Assembly (NCBI GenBank): GCA_022764045.1
Contig: JALERU010000028.1
Location: 42,909 to 106,908, forward strand
Reading direction: 5' to 3'
DNA: 64,000 nt
DNA from: Clostridiales bacterium
GTDB lineage: Bacteria > Bacillota > Clostridia > Oscillospirales > Oscillospiraceae
Part shown: positions 16,857-24,521 of the stretch, in pieces
How the letters are laid out: each line of letters begins with the position of its first letter
How positions within the stretch are numbered: position 1 is the first letter of the stretch
Position numbers and translations under genes: made by a program
Notes under the pieces: model-generated
What the model saw: the letters and a program-made list of their open reading frames with translations, nothing else
What the model was told of the DNA's origin: nothing
Database searches by the model: none

Positions 16857-16932
16857 AGCTGTCACCGAAGAGGACTGATGAGGGGGCGATATGGAAGAGC
16901 GGCGGGCAGAAGAATCCCGTTCTTCAAAAACC
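16857..16932 (+). repeat. Solo partial copy of the GATGAGGGGGCGAT repeat
   Basis: The core GACTGATGAGGGGGCGATAT and the following segment ending CCGTTCTTCAAAAA match the right ends of the two tandem units near 58.2 and 58.5 kb. Only the terminal 75 bases or so are recognisable here. It lies between divergent operons. Confidence 0.7.
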
Positions 16933-17097
16933 GCAGATGCGGAACGGTGCATAGACAACACCAACTTCGTGCCGATCCCCACCAATGCCGCCAATCGTTC
17001 GGAAAATGAGAATCGTGTGTCTGCTTTTCTGTGATGGACGCCGGAGGAGCTTCGATGGTATCATGAGGGCAATCAAACAGGAAAGGAACGTGCGATT

Positions 17098-18297
17098 ATG
17101 GAACAAGGGAAAGTATTGGAATGTAAGGCCTATTGGGATGAGGCGGGAAAGCTCTTTTCCAGTCTTCCCATTGGAACGCCCGAAATCCTGGACAGCATGG
17201 AAAAAGTGCCCGCCGCCCTGAAGGAACAGAAGGTTTCCTCGGTGTGCGTTGTGACGGACAAGGGCATTCTCGCCGCCGGCCTGCTGGACGGCCTCCAGGC
17301 CGCCTTAACGGAGGCCGGCATCGCCACCGCAATCTACGACGGCGTAGTCCCCAACCCCACCGTTGCCAACGTGGAAGCGGCAAGGGAGGTCTATCTCTCC
17401 CACCAGTGCAACGGCATCCTCGCCCTGGGCGGCGGTTCCGTGATGGACTGCGCCAAGGTCATGGCCACCAGAGTGGCCGCCCCGGATACCCCCGTGATGG
17501 ACATGCTGGGCCTTTACGCGCCCCAGAGCCCTCTGCCCCCCTTTATCGCCATCCCCACCACCGCAGGCACCGGCAGTGAGACTACCATCGCCGCCATCAT
17601 CACCACCGACGAGGACCACAGAAAGCTCATCGTCATGGCGGTGGAGTTCATCCCCGCCTACGCGGTCTTGGACCCCAAGCTGACCCTGGGCCTGCCAAAG
17701 GCCATCACCGCGGCCACCGGCATGGATGCCCTGGCCCACGCGGTGGAGTCCTACATCGGCACCTTCCGCACCGAGTATTCCGACGCTAAGGCCATTGAAG
17801 CTGTGCAGGGCGTCAAGGCCTATCTGAAGCGTGCCTATGACAACGGCGCAGATGAAGCGGCCAGGGAGGGGATGCTGCTGGCCTCCCACAACGCAGGGAT
17901 CTCCTTCACCCGGGGCTTTGTGGGCTACGTCCACAGCATCGCCCACACTCTGGGCAGCGTGTACAACATGCCTCACGGCCTGGCCATCGCCATCACCATG
18001 CCCTATGTGCTGGAGGCCTGCGGCGAGAGCATCTATGAATCCCTGGGCGATCTGGCCATCCGCTGCGGCATCGCGCCGGCGGGGGCCCAGGATAAAGAGG
18101 CCGCCCTGGCGTTCATCGATTGGGTCAAGGAACTGAATGCCTCCATGGGCATCCCCTCTGTGGCCGACTGCCTCAAGGAAGAAGACATCCCCGCCATGGC
18201 GGCCATGGCCGATGAGGAGGCCAACCCCACCTATCCCGTCCCCCTGCGCATGGACGCAGAGGAGCTGGCAGCCATCTACCGGAAGATGCTGCCCTGA
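17098..18297 (+). CDS. Iron-containing alcohol dehydrogenase
   Basis: A 399-residue group III (iron-dependent) alcohol dehydrogenase, an NAD(P)H-linked alcohol/aldehyde oxidoreductase. The N-terminal nucleotide-binding half has NGILALGGGSVMDCAKV (the GGGSxxD motif) and IPTTAGTGSE. The C-terminal helical half has metal ligands in GMDALAHAVESY (Asp, His) and two more His in GYVHSIAHTLG and NMPHGLAI. The substrate cannot be read from sequence. The ATG at 17098 follows AGGAAAGGA. It is followed by a LysR regulator on the same strand. Confidence 0.94.
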   Translation: MEQGKVLECKAYWDEAGKLFSSLPIGTPEILDSMEKVPAALKEQKVSSVCVVTDKGILAAGLLDGLQAALTEAGIATAIYDGVVPNPTVANVEAAREVYLSHQCNGILALGGGSVMDCAKVMATRVAAPDTPVMDMLGLYAPQSPLPPFIAIPTTAGTGSETTIAAIITTDEDHRKLIVMAVEFIPAYAVLDPKLTLGLPKAITAATGMDALAHAVESYIGTFRTEYSDAKAIEAVQGVKAYLKRAYDNGADEAAREGMLLASHNAGISFTRGFVGYVHSIAHTLGSVYNMPHGLAIAITMPYVLEACGESIYESLGDLAIRCGIAPAGAQDKEAALAFIDWVKELNASMGIPSVADCLKEEDIPAMAAMADEEANPTYPVPLRMDAEELAAIYRKMLP

Positions 18298-18310
18298 CGC
18301 AGAAGGACTT

Positions 18311-18344
18311 GCGAAAGGCACGGCTGACCGCCGTGTCTTTTGCG
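18311..18344 (+). terminator. Possible terminator after the alcohol dehydrogenase
   Basis: GCGAAAGGCACGGC pairs with GCCGTGTCTTTTGC; the T run is only CTTTT, so this could be a weak terminator or simply a stable hairpin. Confidence 0.4.
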
Positions 18345-18462
18345 CCAACCCCCCATTGTTTCCCGGGCGAATTGATCCATGGCCCCCTGCGCCGCCATAC
18401 AGGCCGGCAGACTGCCCAATGTCTCTAACCGCCGAAATGAATGGAACAAGGAGGAACCGTTT

Positions 18463-19359
18463 ATGAATTTACTCCACTTGGAATACTTCCGGGAAGTTGC
18501 CATCAGCGAGCACGTGCAGAAAACAGGCGAGAAACTTCACGTCAGCCCCTCGGCCATCAGCGCGGGGATTCGCAGCCTGGAGCAGGAGTTGGGGGGCAAC
18601 CTCTTTGACCGGGTCGGCCGCAATATGCGTCTGAATGAATTCGGCAAACGCTTCCTTCCCTATGTGGAGGAGGCCTTCGACTGTCTGCAAAACGGCGTGG
18701 ACGCTGTGCACGCCGCCCAGGGCCGCCATCTGCGGCTGGTCAGCTTTTCTGTTCAGGACGGCGCCCTCTGGGACGAGCTCCTGCTTTCCTTCGGGGCGGA
18801 GCACCCGGATATCCACATCCGCCAGCTCAGCCAGGACCCCGACCGCCAGGGAAAGCTGCTGGAGCAGGCCAACCTGGACTTTATCCTCACCGACCTGGAC
18901 CTGAACAACAGTACCCTGGATCACTGCGATCTGTTCCGGGACAAGCTGGTCCTGGCCGTCTCCAAGGATCACCCCCTGGCCCCCTCCACCGATACACCCC
19001 GGAGCATTTTTGACTTTCAAGACGATCTCTTCCTCTTTCGCCCCAAAGCAGATATCTTCCAGCAATATGTGGATCAGATTTTCACGGAGATCGGCTTCCG
19101 CCCCTCCAAAACCATGGCCATGGAATACATGCTGCGCTATCGCATGTTTGAAAAAGGGCCGGGCGTCATCATCACCACCCAGTGCGCCGCGCGCCAGGAA
19201 AAATCCCTTTCCGATTCCGCGGTCTGCCTGGAGATTAAGGAGTTTTCCGGCTTTTCCCTGGTGAAAAAGCTCTACTGGAAAAAAAGCGCCCCCCTCTCCC
19301 TCAGCGCCGCCATTTTCAAGGAATACCTTCAAAACTACCCCTATCTTCCCAAAGACTAA
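18463..19359 (+). CDS. LysR-family transcriptional regulator
   Basis: A 298-residue LysR regulator. The N-terminal winged helix-turn-helix is MNLLHLEYFREVAISEH through KLHVSPSAISAGIRSLEQEL; the C-terminal effector-binding domain starts around residue 88 (LRLVSFSVQDGALWDELLL). The ATG at 18463 follows AAGGAGG. It lies 165 bases downstream of the alcohol dehydrogenase in the same direction, and upstream of a YczE-like protein. Which gene it regulates is not shown; either neighbour is possible. Confidence 0.93.
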   Translation: MNLLHLEYFREVAISEHVQKTGEKLHVSPSAISAGIRSLEQELGGNLFDRVGRNMRLNEFGKRFLPYVEEAFDCLQNGVDAVHAAQGRHLRLVSFSVQDGALWDELLLSFGAEHPDIHIRQLSQDPDRQGKLLEQANLDFILTDLDLNNSTLDHCDLFRDKLVLAVSKDHPLAPSTDTPRSIFDFQDDLFLFRPKADIFQQYVDQIFTEIGFRPSKTMAMEYMLRYRMFEKGPGVIITTQCAARQEKSLSDSAVCLEIKEFSGFSLVKKLYWKKSAPLSLSAAIFKEYLQNYPYLPKD

Positions 19360-19422
19360 CCCCGCCCCGCAACCGTCTGGGGCATCGTTCTCTCTGTCCG
19401 TTCGTTTTTCTCCCAATCTACT

Positions 19423-19480
19423 CCAAAGAGCCTTTCCAGCGGGATCCTACTACCGCCGGAAGGGCTCTTTGGGGCGTTTT
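19423..19480 (+). terminator. Terminator after the LysR gene
   Basis: CCAAAGAGCCTTTCCAGCGG pairs with CCGCCGGAAGGGCTCTTTGG, followed by GGCGTTTT. It lies 64 bases past the LysR stop codon. Confidence 0.7.
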
Positions 19481-19488
19481 CCCCTCGG

Positions 19489-19517
19489 TTGCAAACGGTC
19501 CGGATCTGGTATACAAT
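19489..19517 (+). promoter_or_regulatory. Promoter for the YczE-like gene
   Basis: TTGCAA (19489-19494), a 17-base spacer and TACAAT (19512-19517), 44 bases upstream of the start codon at 19561. Confidence 0.72.
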
Positions 19518-19560
19518 AAGGAATCCAGCCGCTACGCCGACACAGGAGAGGAGGAATCCC

Positions 19561-20247
19561 ATGGGCGAAAAAAAGACATTTTACACAGAGCTTGCCTATC
19601 TGCTGGGTCTTGTGCTGCTGGCCCTGGGAACCGCCCTGATGGAGAAGGCGGATTTCGGCTTGTCCATGGTGGTCGCCCCCGCCTATTTGGTGCACCTAAA
19701 GGTGTCCCAATCCCTGGAATGGTTTACCTTCGGCATGGCCGAGTACTGTTTGCAGGCTGCCCTGCTTCTGGCGATGTCCTTGGTGTTCCGGCGGTTCAAA
19801 CCCATGTATCTCTTCTCCTTCTGCACCGCGCTGCTCTATGGGTTTATTTTGGATGTTTGGATTGGGCTTGTGGAGCATCTCCCCAACAACGGCCTGGCCG
19901 CCCAGTTCGTCTTTTACTTCATAGGGCTCTTTCTGTGCGCCGTCGGCGTTTCCCTGCTCTTCCACACTTATATCGCGCCGGAGGCCTATGAGCTGCTTGT
20001 CAAAGAGATCACCGCACAGCTTCACGGAAACATCGCCGTGATCAAAACAATCTATGACTGCTGTAGCTGCAGCGTTGCGGTGATTCTGTCCTTCGCCTTT
20101 TTTGGGCTCTGGCATTTGGAGGGAGTCAAAGCCGGCACCATCCTGTGCGCGCTGGTCAACGGCTGGCTCATCGGGAAATTCGGGGCCCGGTTTGAAAAGA
20201 ACTTCCATTTCCGCGACGCCTTTCGTCTCCGGAAATTTTTCACTTGA
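19561..20247 (+). CDS. YczE/YitT-like membrane protein (DUF6198 type)
   Basis: A 228-residue membrane protein with about five hydrophobic segments (ELAYLLGLVLLALGTALM, YCLQAALLLAMSLV, LFSFCTALLYGFILDVWI, FVFYFIGLFLCAVGVSLLF, and a last one after residue 165). The pattern GTALMEKADFGLSM and the DVWIG motif recall the YczE family. No transport or enzymatic function is established. The ATG at 19561 follows GGAGGAATCCC. It has its own promoter. Confidence 0.75.
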   Translation: MGEKKTFYTELAYLLGLVLLALGTALMEKADFGLSMVVAPAYLVHLKVSQSLEWFTFGMAEYCLQAALLLAMSLVFRRFKPMYLFSFCTALLYGFILDVWIGLVEHLPNNGLAAQFVFYFIGLFLCAVGVSLLFHTYIAPEAYELLVKEITAQLHGNIAVIKTIYDCCSCSVAVILSFAFFGLWHLEGVKAGTILCALVNGWLIGKFGARFEKNFHFRDAFRLRKFFT

Positions 20248-20326
20248 CAGAGGCGCTGTTCCATTTGATCCAGACCCGCGTTCTCCCGCGATTCCACGCC
20301 AAATACCCGACGGCGACCGGCCCCGC

Positions 20327-20911
20327 CTAACCCGCCCCCTCCTTCCGGCACAGCAGCCAGCCGGCGCAGAGCAGCAGCATAAAGTTCCCGCTCTTCCCCA
20401 GCACCCAGATTCCCAGGGCGGCCAGCCCCAGGGCCAGCCCTCTGGTCAGAAAGCCGCACACTCCTTCCCCCGCGCTTGGACCTGCCAGCCAAGTTACCAC
20501 TGCCCGGAGGACCCGCCCCCCGTCCAGGGGACCTGCGGGCAGCAGGTTGAACACCCCCAGGGCCAGGCTCACCCCCGTGAGCAGGTAGGCGTCCACGCCG
20601 CCGAACCGACGGCCCCATGCCGCCGCAACCCAGGCCAGGATCAAGCTGGCGGCAGGCCCCGCCAGGGCCACCACGCACTCCTCCCCATAGGTAAAGACCC
20701 GCTCCCGCCGGGGACGGATCACCGCCCCCACGCCGGTGAGGGAAAAACGGTCAACCCGTCCCCCCAGGGCCCGGATGGCCGCCAGATGGCCCAGCTCATG
20801 AACCGCCGCCGCCACCGCCACCCACACCAGCAGCCGAAGGGACGCCGCCAGCAGCAGCGCCCCTAAAATCAGCCAAAAGCCTCCGGTGCTATGGATCTTA
20901 TTGCCCGCCAT
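20327..20911 (-). CDS. SpoIVFB-like M50 membrane metallopeptidase
   Basis: A 194-residue intramembrane zinc protease. The zinc motif is VHELGHLAAIRALGG (HELGH, about residue 38) and the second metal motif NLLPAGPLDGGRVL (about residue 123). Size and hydrophobic pattern fit the SpoIVFB group, which in Bacillus cleaves pro-sigma-K. The ATG at 20911 overlaps the upstream single-pass protein by 14 bases, mirroring the spoIVFA-spoIVFB arrangement. SpoIVFB identity is an inference from size and context; C-terminal CBS domains found in some homologues are absent. Confidence 0.8.
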   Translation of the reverse strand: MAGNKIHSTGGFWLILGALLLAASLRLLVWVAVAAAVHELGHLAAIRALGGRVDRFSLTGVGAVIRPRRERVFTYGEECVVALAGPAASLILAWVAAAWGRRFGGVDAYLLTGVSLALGVFNLLPAGPLDGGRVLRAVVTWLAGPSAGEGVCGFLTRGLALGLAALGIWVLGKSGNFMLLLCAGWLLCRKEGAG

Positions 20912-21287
20912 TCTCCCCTCCTTCCGTCACTCGCTCCGGCTGGGTCTCCTCCGCCGGTTCCTGGTCCTGCGCCTGGTCCGTCCCGGCGGGTTCCTCCCTG
21001 TCGAACACCCCCGACCAGAGGGACCGGAAGGTCTCCACCGCCGGCTCTCCCTTGGAGAAGGATTCTCCCATCCGGGCAAACACCGCCTGGAAATCCGTGT
21101 CCTGCCGCACCAGCTCCCCCACCGTGGAGGACAGCTGGGAAACCGGCCCCAGATCCAGGCCGCGCCCAACAAAGACCACGCCAAAGAGCACCAGACAAAC
21201 CACCAACTGCCGCAGCCGCCGTCTCTCTCCTTTGGAGAGCTTCTCTTTTCTCCGGCCCGGTTTCCTTGTCCCTTCCCCTGCCATCAT
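20898..21287 (-). CDS. Single-pass membrane protein, possible SpoIVFA-like partner
   Basis: A 129-residue protein with a basic N-terminus (about residues 6-28), one membrane segment (LRQLVVCLVLFGVVFVGRG), a short extracytoplasmic region (residues 45-95) and an acidic, low-complexity tail. It lacks the M23 peptidase domain seen in SpoIVFA of Bacillus. Its stop lies inside the SpoIVFB-like gene, so the two are surely co-translated. Unrecognised by sequence alone; the SpoIVFA-like role is suggested only by topology and position. Confidence 0.6.
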   Translation of the reverse strand: MMAGEGTRKPGRRKEKLSKGERRRLRQLVVCLVLFGVVFVGRGLDLGPVSQLSSTVGELVRQDTDFQAVFARMGESFSKGEPAVETFRSLWSGVFDREEPAGTDQAQDQEPAEETQPERVTEGGENGGQ

Positions 21288-21372
21288 CCTCTCCCCCTTT
21301 CCCGGTTTGGTTTACTCTATCTCTATGGCTCCCCACCGCCAAATATACCTCCAAAATTCCCCTGTTCCCCGC

Positions 21373-21401
21373 TTGACATTCCCGCTCACCTCAAGTATAA
21401 T
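21373..21401 (+). promoter_or_regulatory. Consensus promoter for tRNA-Pro
   Basis: TTGACA (21373-21378), a 17-base spacer and TATAAT (21396-21401), 12 bases before the tRNA; a perfect consensus. Confidence 0.9.
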
Positions 21402-21413
21402 GGTACGGTCCAT

Positions 21414-21490
21414 CGGGGTGTGGCGAAGCTTGGTATCGCGCTTGGTTCGGGTCCAAGAGGCCTCGGGTTCGAATCCCGACACTCCGACCA
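21414..21490 (+). tRNA. tRNA-Pro (anticodon CGG), CCA encoded
   Basis: The acceptor arms CGGGGTG and CACTCCG pair with one G-U, followed by A and an encoded CCA. The anticodon stem CTTGG/CCAAG holds the loop TTCGGGT, giving anticodon CGG, which reads CCG proline codons. The T arm CGGGTTCGAATCCCG is canonical. Confidence 0.96.
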
Positions 21491-21493
21491 CTC

Positions 21494-21536
21494 AGAAAAA
21501 GCTCTAAGGCGATGGAAAAAGCCTTAGGGCTTTTCC
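21494..21536 (+). terminator. Terminator after tRNA-Pro
   Basis: AAAAAGCTCTAAGGC pairs with GCCTTAGGGCTTTT and ends in a T run, directly after the CCA end. Confidence 0.88.
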
Positions 21537-21870
21537 ATACGCCGGACGGGTTTTTTCTTCGCTTCTGACCGCGCCCCGCCGCGCTGGGTTTTGATTTGGT
21601 TAATTGAAACCAGAAAGGCTCAGATACTCCCTGAAATTCCAGGGAGAGAAAGGAGCGGTGTGGGACATCCCCGGAATGGTTGCACGGTCCAGATCCCCGC
21701 TGTCCACTAGCACCTCGGCTTTCAATATCTTCAGCGCTACCTCATAATATAGCAACACAGCCCTTGGCCTTATTAAGCGGCGTAATGTCCAGACTTCGGT
21801 GTTGGGCCAGAGAATAAAAAATGCAAAACTGTGCAGAATAGTTTTATCTTGTAAAGGAGCTGGGATTTCT
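21537..21870. other. Non-coding stretch between tRNA-Pro and the four-helix protein
   Basis: 334 bases with falling GC content. A minus-strand open frame here has no convincing start or ribosome site, although its last residues look protein-like. I see no supportable gene. Confidence 0.5.
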
Positions 21871-22305
21871 ATGATTGAACAGGACACGATAAAACTGCTT
21901 CGAGAATGTGACGCAGGCGTTAAAATGGGGGTCGCATCCATTGATGATGTTCTTGAGCAAGTACACAGTGGTACCCTCAAGCAATATCTGGCGGAGTGCA
22001 AAAAGGAACATGAAAAGCTAAAGAGTGAGATTCAGACCCTACTGAACAAATATCATGATGACGGAAAAGAACCAAACCCCATTGCCAAAGGTATGTCCTG
22101 GATGAAAACCAACATGAAAATGGGGATGGACAACTCCGATCAGACGATTGCGGACCTGATGACAGATGGCTGTAATATGGGTGTCAAATCGCTGAACCAG
22201 TATCTGAACCAATATGAGGCAGCAGATGAAGTTTCCAAGGATATTGCGAAACGGCTGATTAATTTGGAAGAACAGCTTGCTGTGGACATCCGCAAGTTTT
22301 TATAA
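21871..22305 (+). CDS. Four-helix bundle protein (ferritin-like, DUF2383-like)
   Basis: A 144-residue all-helical soluble protein: MIEQDTIKLLRECDAGVKMG, then KQYLAECKKEHEKLKSEIQ, TIADLMTDGCNMGVKSLNQY and AKRLINLEEQLAVDIRKFL. The four amphipathic helices with scattered acidic and His/Cys residues resemble the DUF2383/ferritin-like group. No metal-ligand set can be assigned with confidence. The ATG at 21871 follows AAAGGAG. Base composition is clearly lower in GC than the flanking core genes. Function unknown. Confidence 0.72.
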   Translation: MIEQDTIKLLRECDAGVKMGVASIDDVLEQVHSGTLKQYLAECKKEHEKLKSEIQTLLNKYHDDGKEPNPIAKGMSWMKTNMKMGMDNSDQTIADLMTDGCNMGVKSLNQYLNQYEAADEVSKDIAKRLINLEEQLAVDIRKFL

Positions 22306-22391
22306 GAATATACTGCAATACGCCACCTTCGTTGCTCTAAAAAGCAGGAGGTGGTGTTTTTGGGAAGGCGCATCACTGCTTGGCCTGTCTT

Positions 22392-22862
22392 TTAATTCAG
22401 CAGATAGATACCCAAATTTAGATACCCGGCAAATGCGACCCATAACAAATATGGAAGCATCAGATACCCTGCTGTCTGGGAAATCTGATAAAACCGTACG
22501 ATGGTTGCTAAAATGAGAAGCCATAAAAGGATGAGCCAAAGGAAAGAGAACAGATATAATGATAGATTGAAAAAGAAAATGGACCAGAAGAAATTAACAC
22601 CTAGCTGTATCCCATACAGCCGCAATGCCCTGTTGATGGTCTGTTGTGGTTGTGCCGACATGAGAACCAGATAGGTTGCCAGTCCCATTAAGACAAACAA
22701 AAATGTCCATACCACTGGGAAAAGCCATCCTGGCGGAGACAGGGGTGGTTTGTCAAATGCTGCAAAGGTGTTCATACTTTCTCGGGACAGCCATGCAGAA
22801 ACTCCACCTACCGCAAGTGGGATAGCAATACAAATTAACAGCTGTCGTCGTTTTAGATTCAA
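22392..22862 (-). CDS. tspO: TspO/MBR family membrane protein
   Basis: A 156-residue five-helix TspO/translocator protein, a family that binds tetrapyrroles and cholesterol-like ligands. Family motifs include the Pro/Trp-rich FDKPPLSPPGWLFPVVWTFL loop and GLATYLVL, plus a Trp/Asn-rich third helix (LGVNFFWSIFFF). The start is placed at TTG 22862 because GGAGGTGA, fully complementary to the 16S tail, lies 5 bases upstream; the ATG at 22877 overlaps that site. The gene is AT-richer than the core genes. Confidence 0.9.
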   Translation of the reverse strand: MNLKRRQLLICIAIPLAVGGVSAWLSRESMNTFAAFDKPPLSPPGWLFPVVWTFLFVLMGLATYLVLMSAQPQQTINRALRLYGIQLGVNFFWSIFFFNLSLYLFSFLWLILLWLLILATIVRFYQISQTAGYLMLPYLLWVAFAGYLNLGIYLLN

Positions 22863-23165
22863 GAAAATCACCTCCATAGAAGCATCCTATGAGTTTCCAT
22901 ATCGCTCCATACGTCGATTCTCTTAAAATTCTATACACTTGCGTATTGAAGTGCACTTCCGGAGCCTGATCTACGGGGGATATAGATGCTTGGCTTGAGA
23001 TGTAACGCTCCCGCTTTTAATAAAACACAGAAAACACCGTTCAAATTCACTTTTAAGCAGTGTATCCTCCAAATTTTCATTTTGCAGGATAAAGCCTCTT
23101 GCTGACTGCTTGCAAGCCATTGATATTACTGGATTTTGACAGATCCTTTAATGACGCTCCGACCA

Positions 23166-23206
23166 AAGAAAAAGCCTTGATCCGTTGCGGATCAAGGTTT
23201 TTTCTT
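23166..23206. terminator. Strong bidirectional hairpin terminator
   Basis: CCTTGATCCG (23175-23184) pairs perfectly with CGGATCAAGG (23188-23197), flanked by AAAGAAAAAG on the left and TTTTTTCTTT on the right. No gene is seen immediately before it on either strand, so it may belong to a lost or unrecognised transcript. Confidence 0.75.
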
Positions 23207-23311
23207 TATAGATCAATGATTTTCCGGCTTATTATTGAAACACGTTCTCCTCCCTGTCCCCTCTCCCGGCCTCCCAGAACGCACTTGCCCGCCGACCTAT
23301 CCCGTGTACAT

Positions 23312-23368
23312 GCGCAGAAAAGCCCCCAGGGCCGCCAAACGGCGGATTCCCTGCGGGCTTCTTTTCCT
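23312..23368. terminator. Possible bidirectional terminator
   Basis: AGAAAAGCCCCCAGGG pairs imperfectly with CCCTGCGGGCTTCTTTTC, with an inner CCGCC/GGCGG stem. A and T runs flank it, so it could act both ways. Confidence 0.5.
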
Positions 23369-23628
23369 CCATATCTGTTAGATATCTGCCCTCTGTTCAG
23401 GAAAAGTGTTTTGTTAAATGGAAATCCGAACTCCTGGGGAGTGGAGACGTCCCCATCCCTTCAAAAGAAGCGCAAAAGATCGCTCTGGATAGATTGTAAA
23501 ACGCCGTTAACCTCCAGACCATGCACAGCGCAACCCATTCAATGTCTCTCCCTGACGGGATTGGGGGAGATCAGATTTGCCGCCTGTGGTAATTAAATTT
23601 GCTCCATGATCAATCGCTCCTGTCTCCT

Positions 23629-24174
23629 TCAAATTTTATCTGCCAGATCCACAGCCTGCTTACAGCCATCGGTTTTCTCAATGTCACCTACGTTCAGCAC
23701 CCCTGGAACCATGACCTCGCCCACCATTTTCCATTTCAGCAGCGCGGCAGTACGCTCCATGGGGACACGCACACCGTCCAGGACGGACATATCTTCCTCC
23801 TCGCAGCAGGCGATCACAGCGCACTCCTTGCCCGCAAAATCTTTGCCGCCCACTACCAGTGAGTACAGCCTGTCAATAACACCCTTGATCTGGGCGGGGA
23901 TGGAGTACCAGTAGACAGGAGTGGTAAAGACCACAGCATCCGCCTCCAGAATGGCCGGAGCGACGGTATTGAAATCATCGTCAAAAGAACAGGCCTTTCC
24001 CGTCTTGTAGCATGTCTCGCAGGCATGACAGCCGCCAACGTTCATCATAGCCGCATCAAAGCGGGTAATTTGGTGGCCCTTGGCCTGGGCTGCCTGGATG
24101 AAAGCATCCGTCATGGCAAAGCTGTTGCCTTTCTTGCGGGGGCTGCCGGTAATCACTACAATTTTTTTACTCAT
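23629..24174 (-). CDS. NADPH-dependent FMN reductase / flavodoxin-family protein
   Basis: A 181-residue flavodoxin-fold oxidoreductase. The N-terminal FMN-phosphate loop is ITGSPRKKGNSF. A Cys-rich insert GGCHACETCYKTGKAC follows (about residues 47-62), typical of iron-sulfur flavoprotein-like reductases, and then the flavin-contacting VFTTPVYWYSIPAQIKGVIDR. Such enzymes reduce quinones, nitro compounds or metal centres in anaerobes; the substrate is not predictable. The ATG at 24174 follows AAGGAG at 12 bases. Confidence 0.9.
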   Translation of the reverse strand: MSKKIVVITGSPRKKGNSFAMTDAFIQAAQAKGHQITRFDAAMMNVGGCHACETCYKTGKACSFDDDFNTVAPAILEADAVVFTTPVYWYSIPAQIKGVIDRLYSLVVGGKDFAGKECAVIACCEEEDMSVLDGVRVPMERTAALLKWKMVGEVMVPGVLNVGDIEKTDGCKQAVDLADKI

Positions 24175-24521
24175 AAAAACTGCTGTCTCCTTATTACATT
24201 TTTCAACCAGCTTGGCTTTACTGGCAGGTTATATTAGTATATTACCATGAATTAAAGGGATGGCAAGTACGCACATGAAAGTGAGATACTCACCCTAAGG
24301 AGAGTGTAAAATTGGCAATCGCTGCATAGCGCAAGAGTGTTTGCAAACAACCGGTTTCAGCTGTACGCTATCTCTAAGCAACGGGAATGATACCTTGACA
24401 TCTGCCTCTCCCTCCGTCATTATGTAGGTAGCCCCAGCGAAAAAGAATGGAGGGCGAATATGAAAGAGACCAGAGTTATGACTATCATGTGACGGATCTT
24501 TGCAAAATAGGAGAAACAAAA
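24175..24521. other. Divergent intergenic region
   Basis: 347 bases between the flavoprotein (minus) and K+ channel (plus). GTGAG-ATA-CTCAC near 24280-24292 is a small inverted repeat that could be an operator. No gene is seen, and no promoter could be assigned with confidence. Confidence 0.45.

Larger units (their letters stand above)
16687..17097. other. Intergenic region with promoter and a repeat copy
   Basis: 411 bases between divergent operons. The left part holds the minus-strand promoter of the M50-scpAB operon; the centre holds a partial copy of the repeat seen at 57941-58516. I see no gene. Confidence 0.7.
22863..23628. other. Long intergenic stretch with two terminator-like hairpins
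   Basis: 766 bases without a supportable gene. It contains the strong hairpin at 23166-23206, a tRNA-3'-end-like CTCCGACCA at 23157-23165, and a second hairpin near 23312-23368. A plus-strand open frame across it has neither a ribosome site nor recognisable sequence. Confidence 0.55.

Noticed and set aside
21600..22001. Minus-strand open frame overlapping the four-helix protein
   Set aside because: No ribosome site or good start; the overlapped plus-strand gene is well supported. The last 60 residues look somewhat protein-like, so a decayed gene tail remains possible, but not enough to call.
23099..23596. Plus-strand open frame of 165 codons in the long gap
   Set aside because: Runs through two terminator hairpins, has no ribosome site, and the composition is not protein-like.
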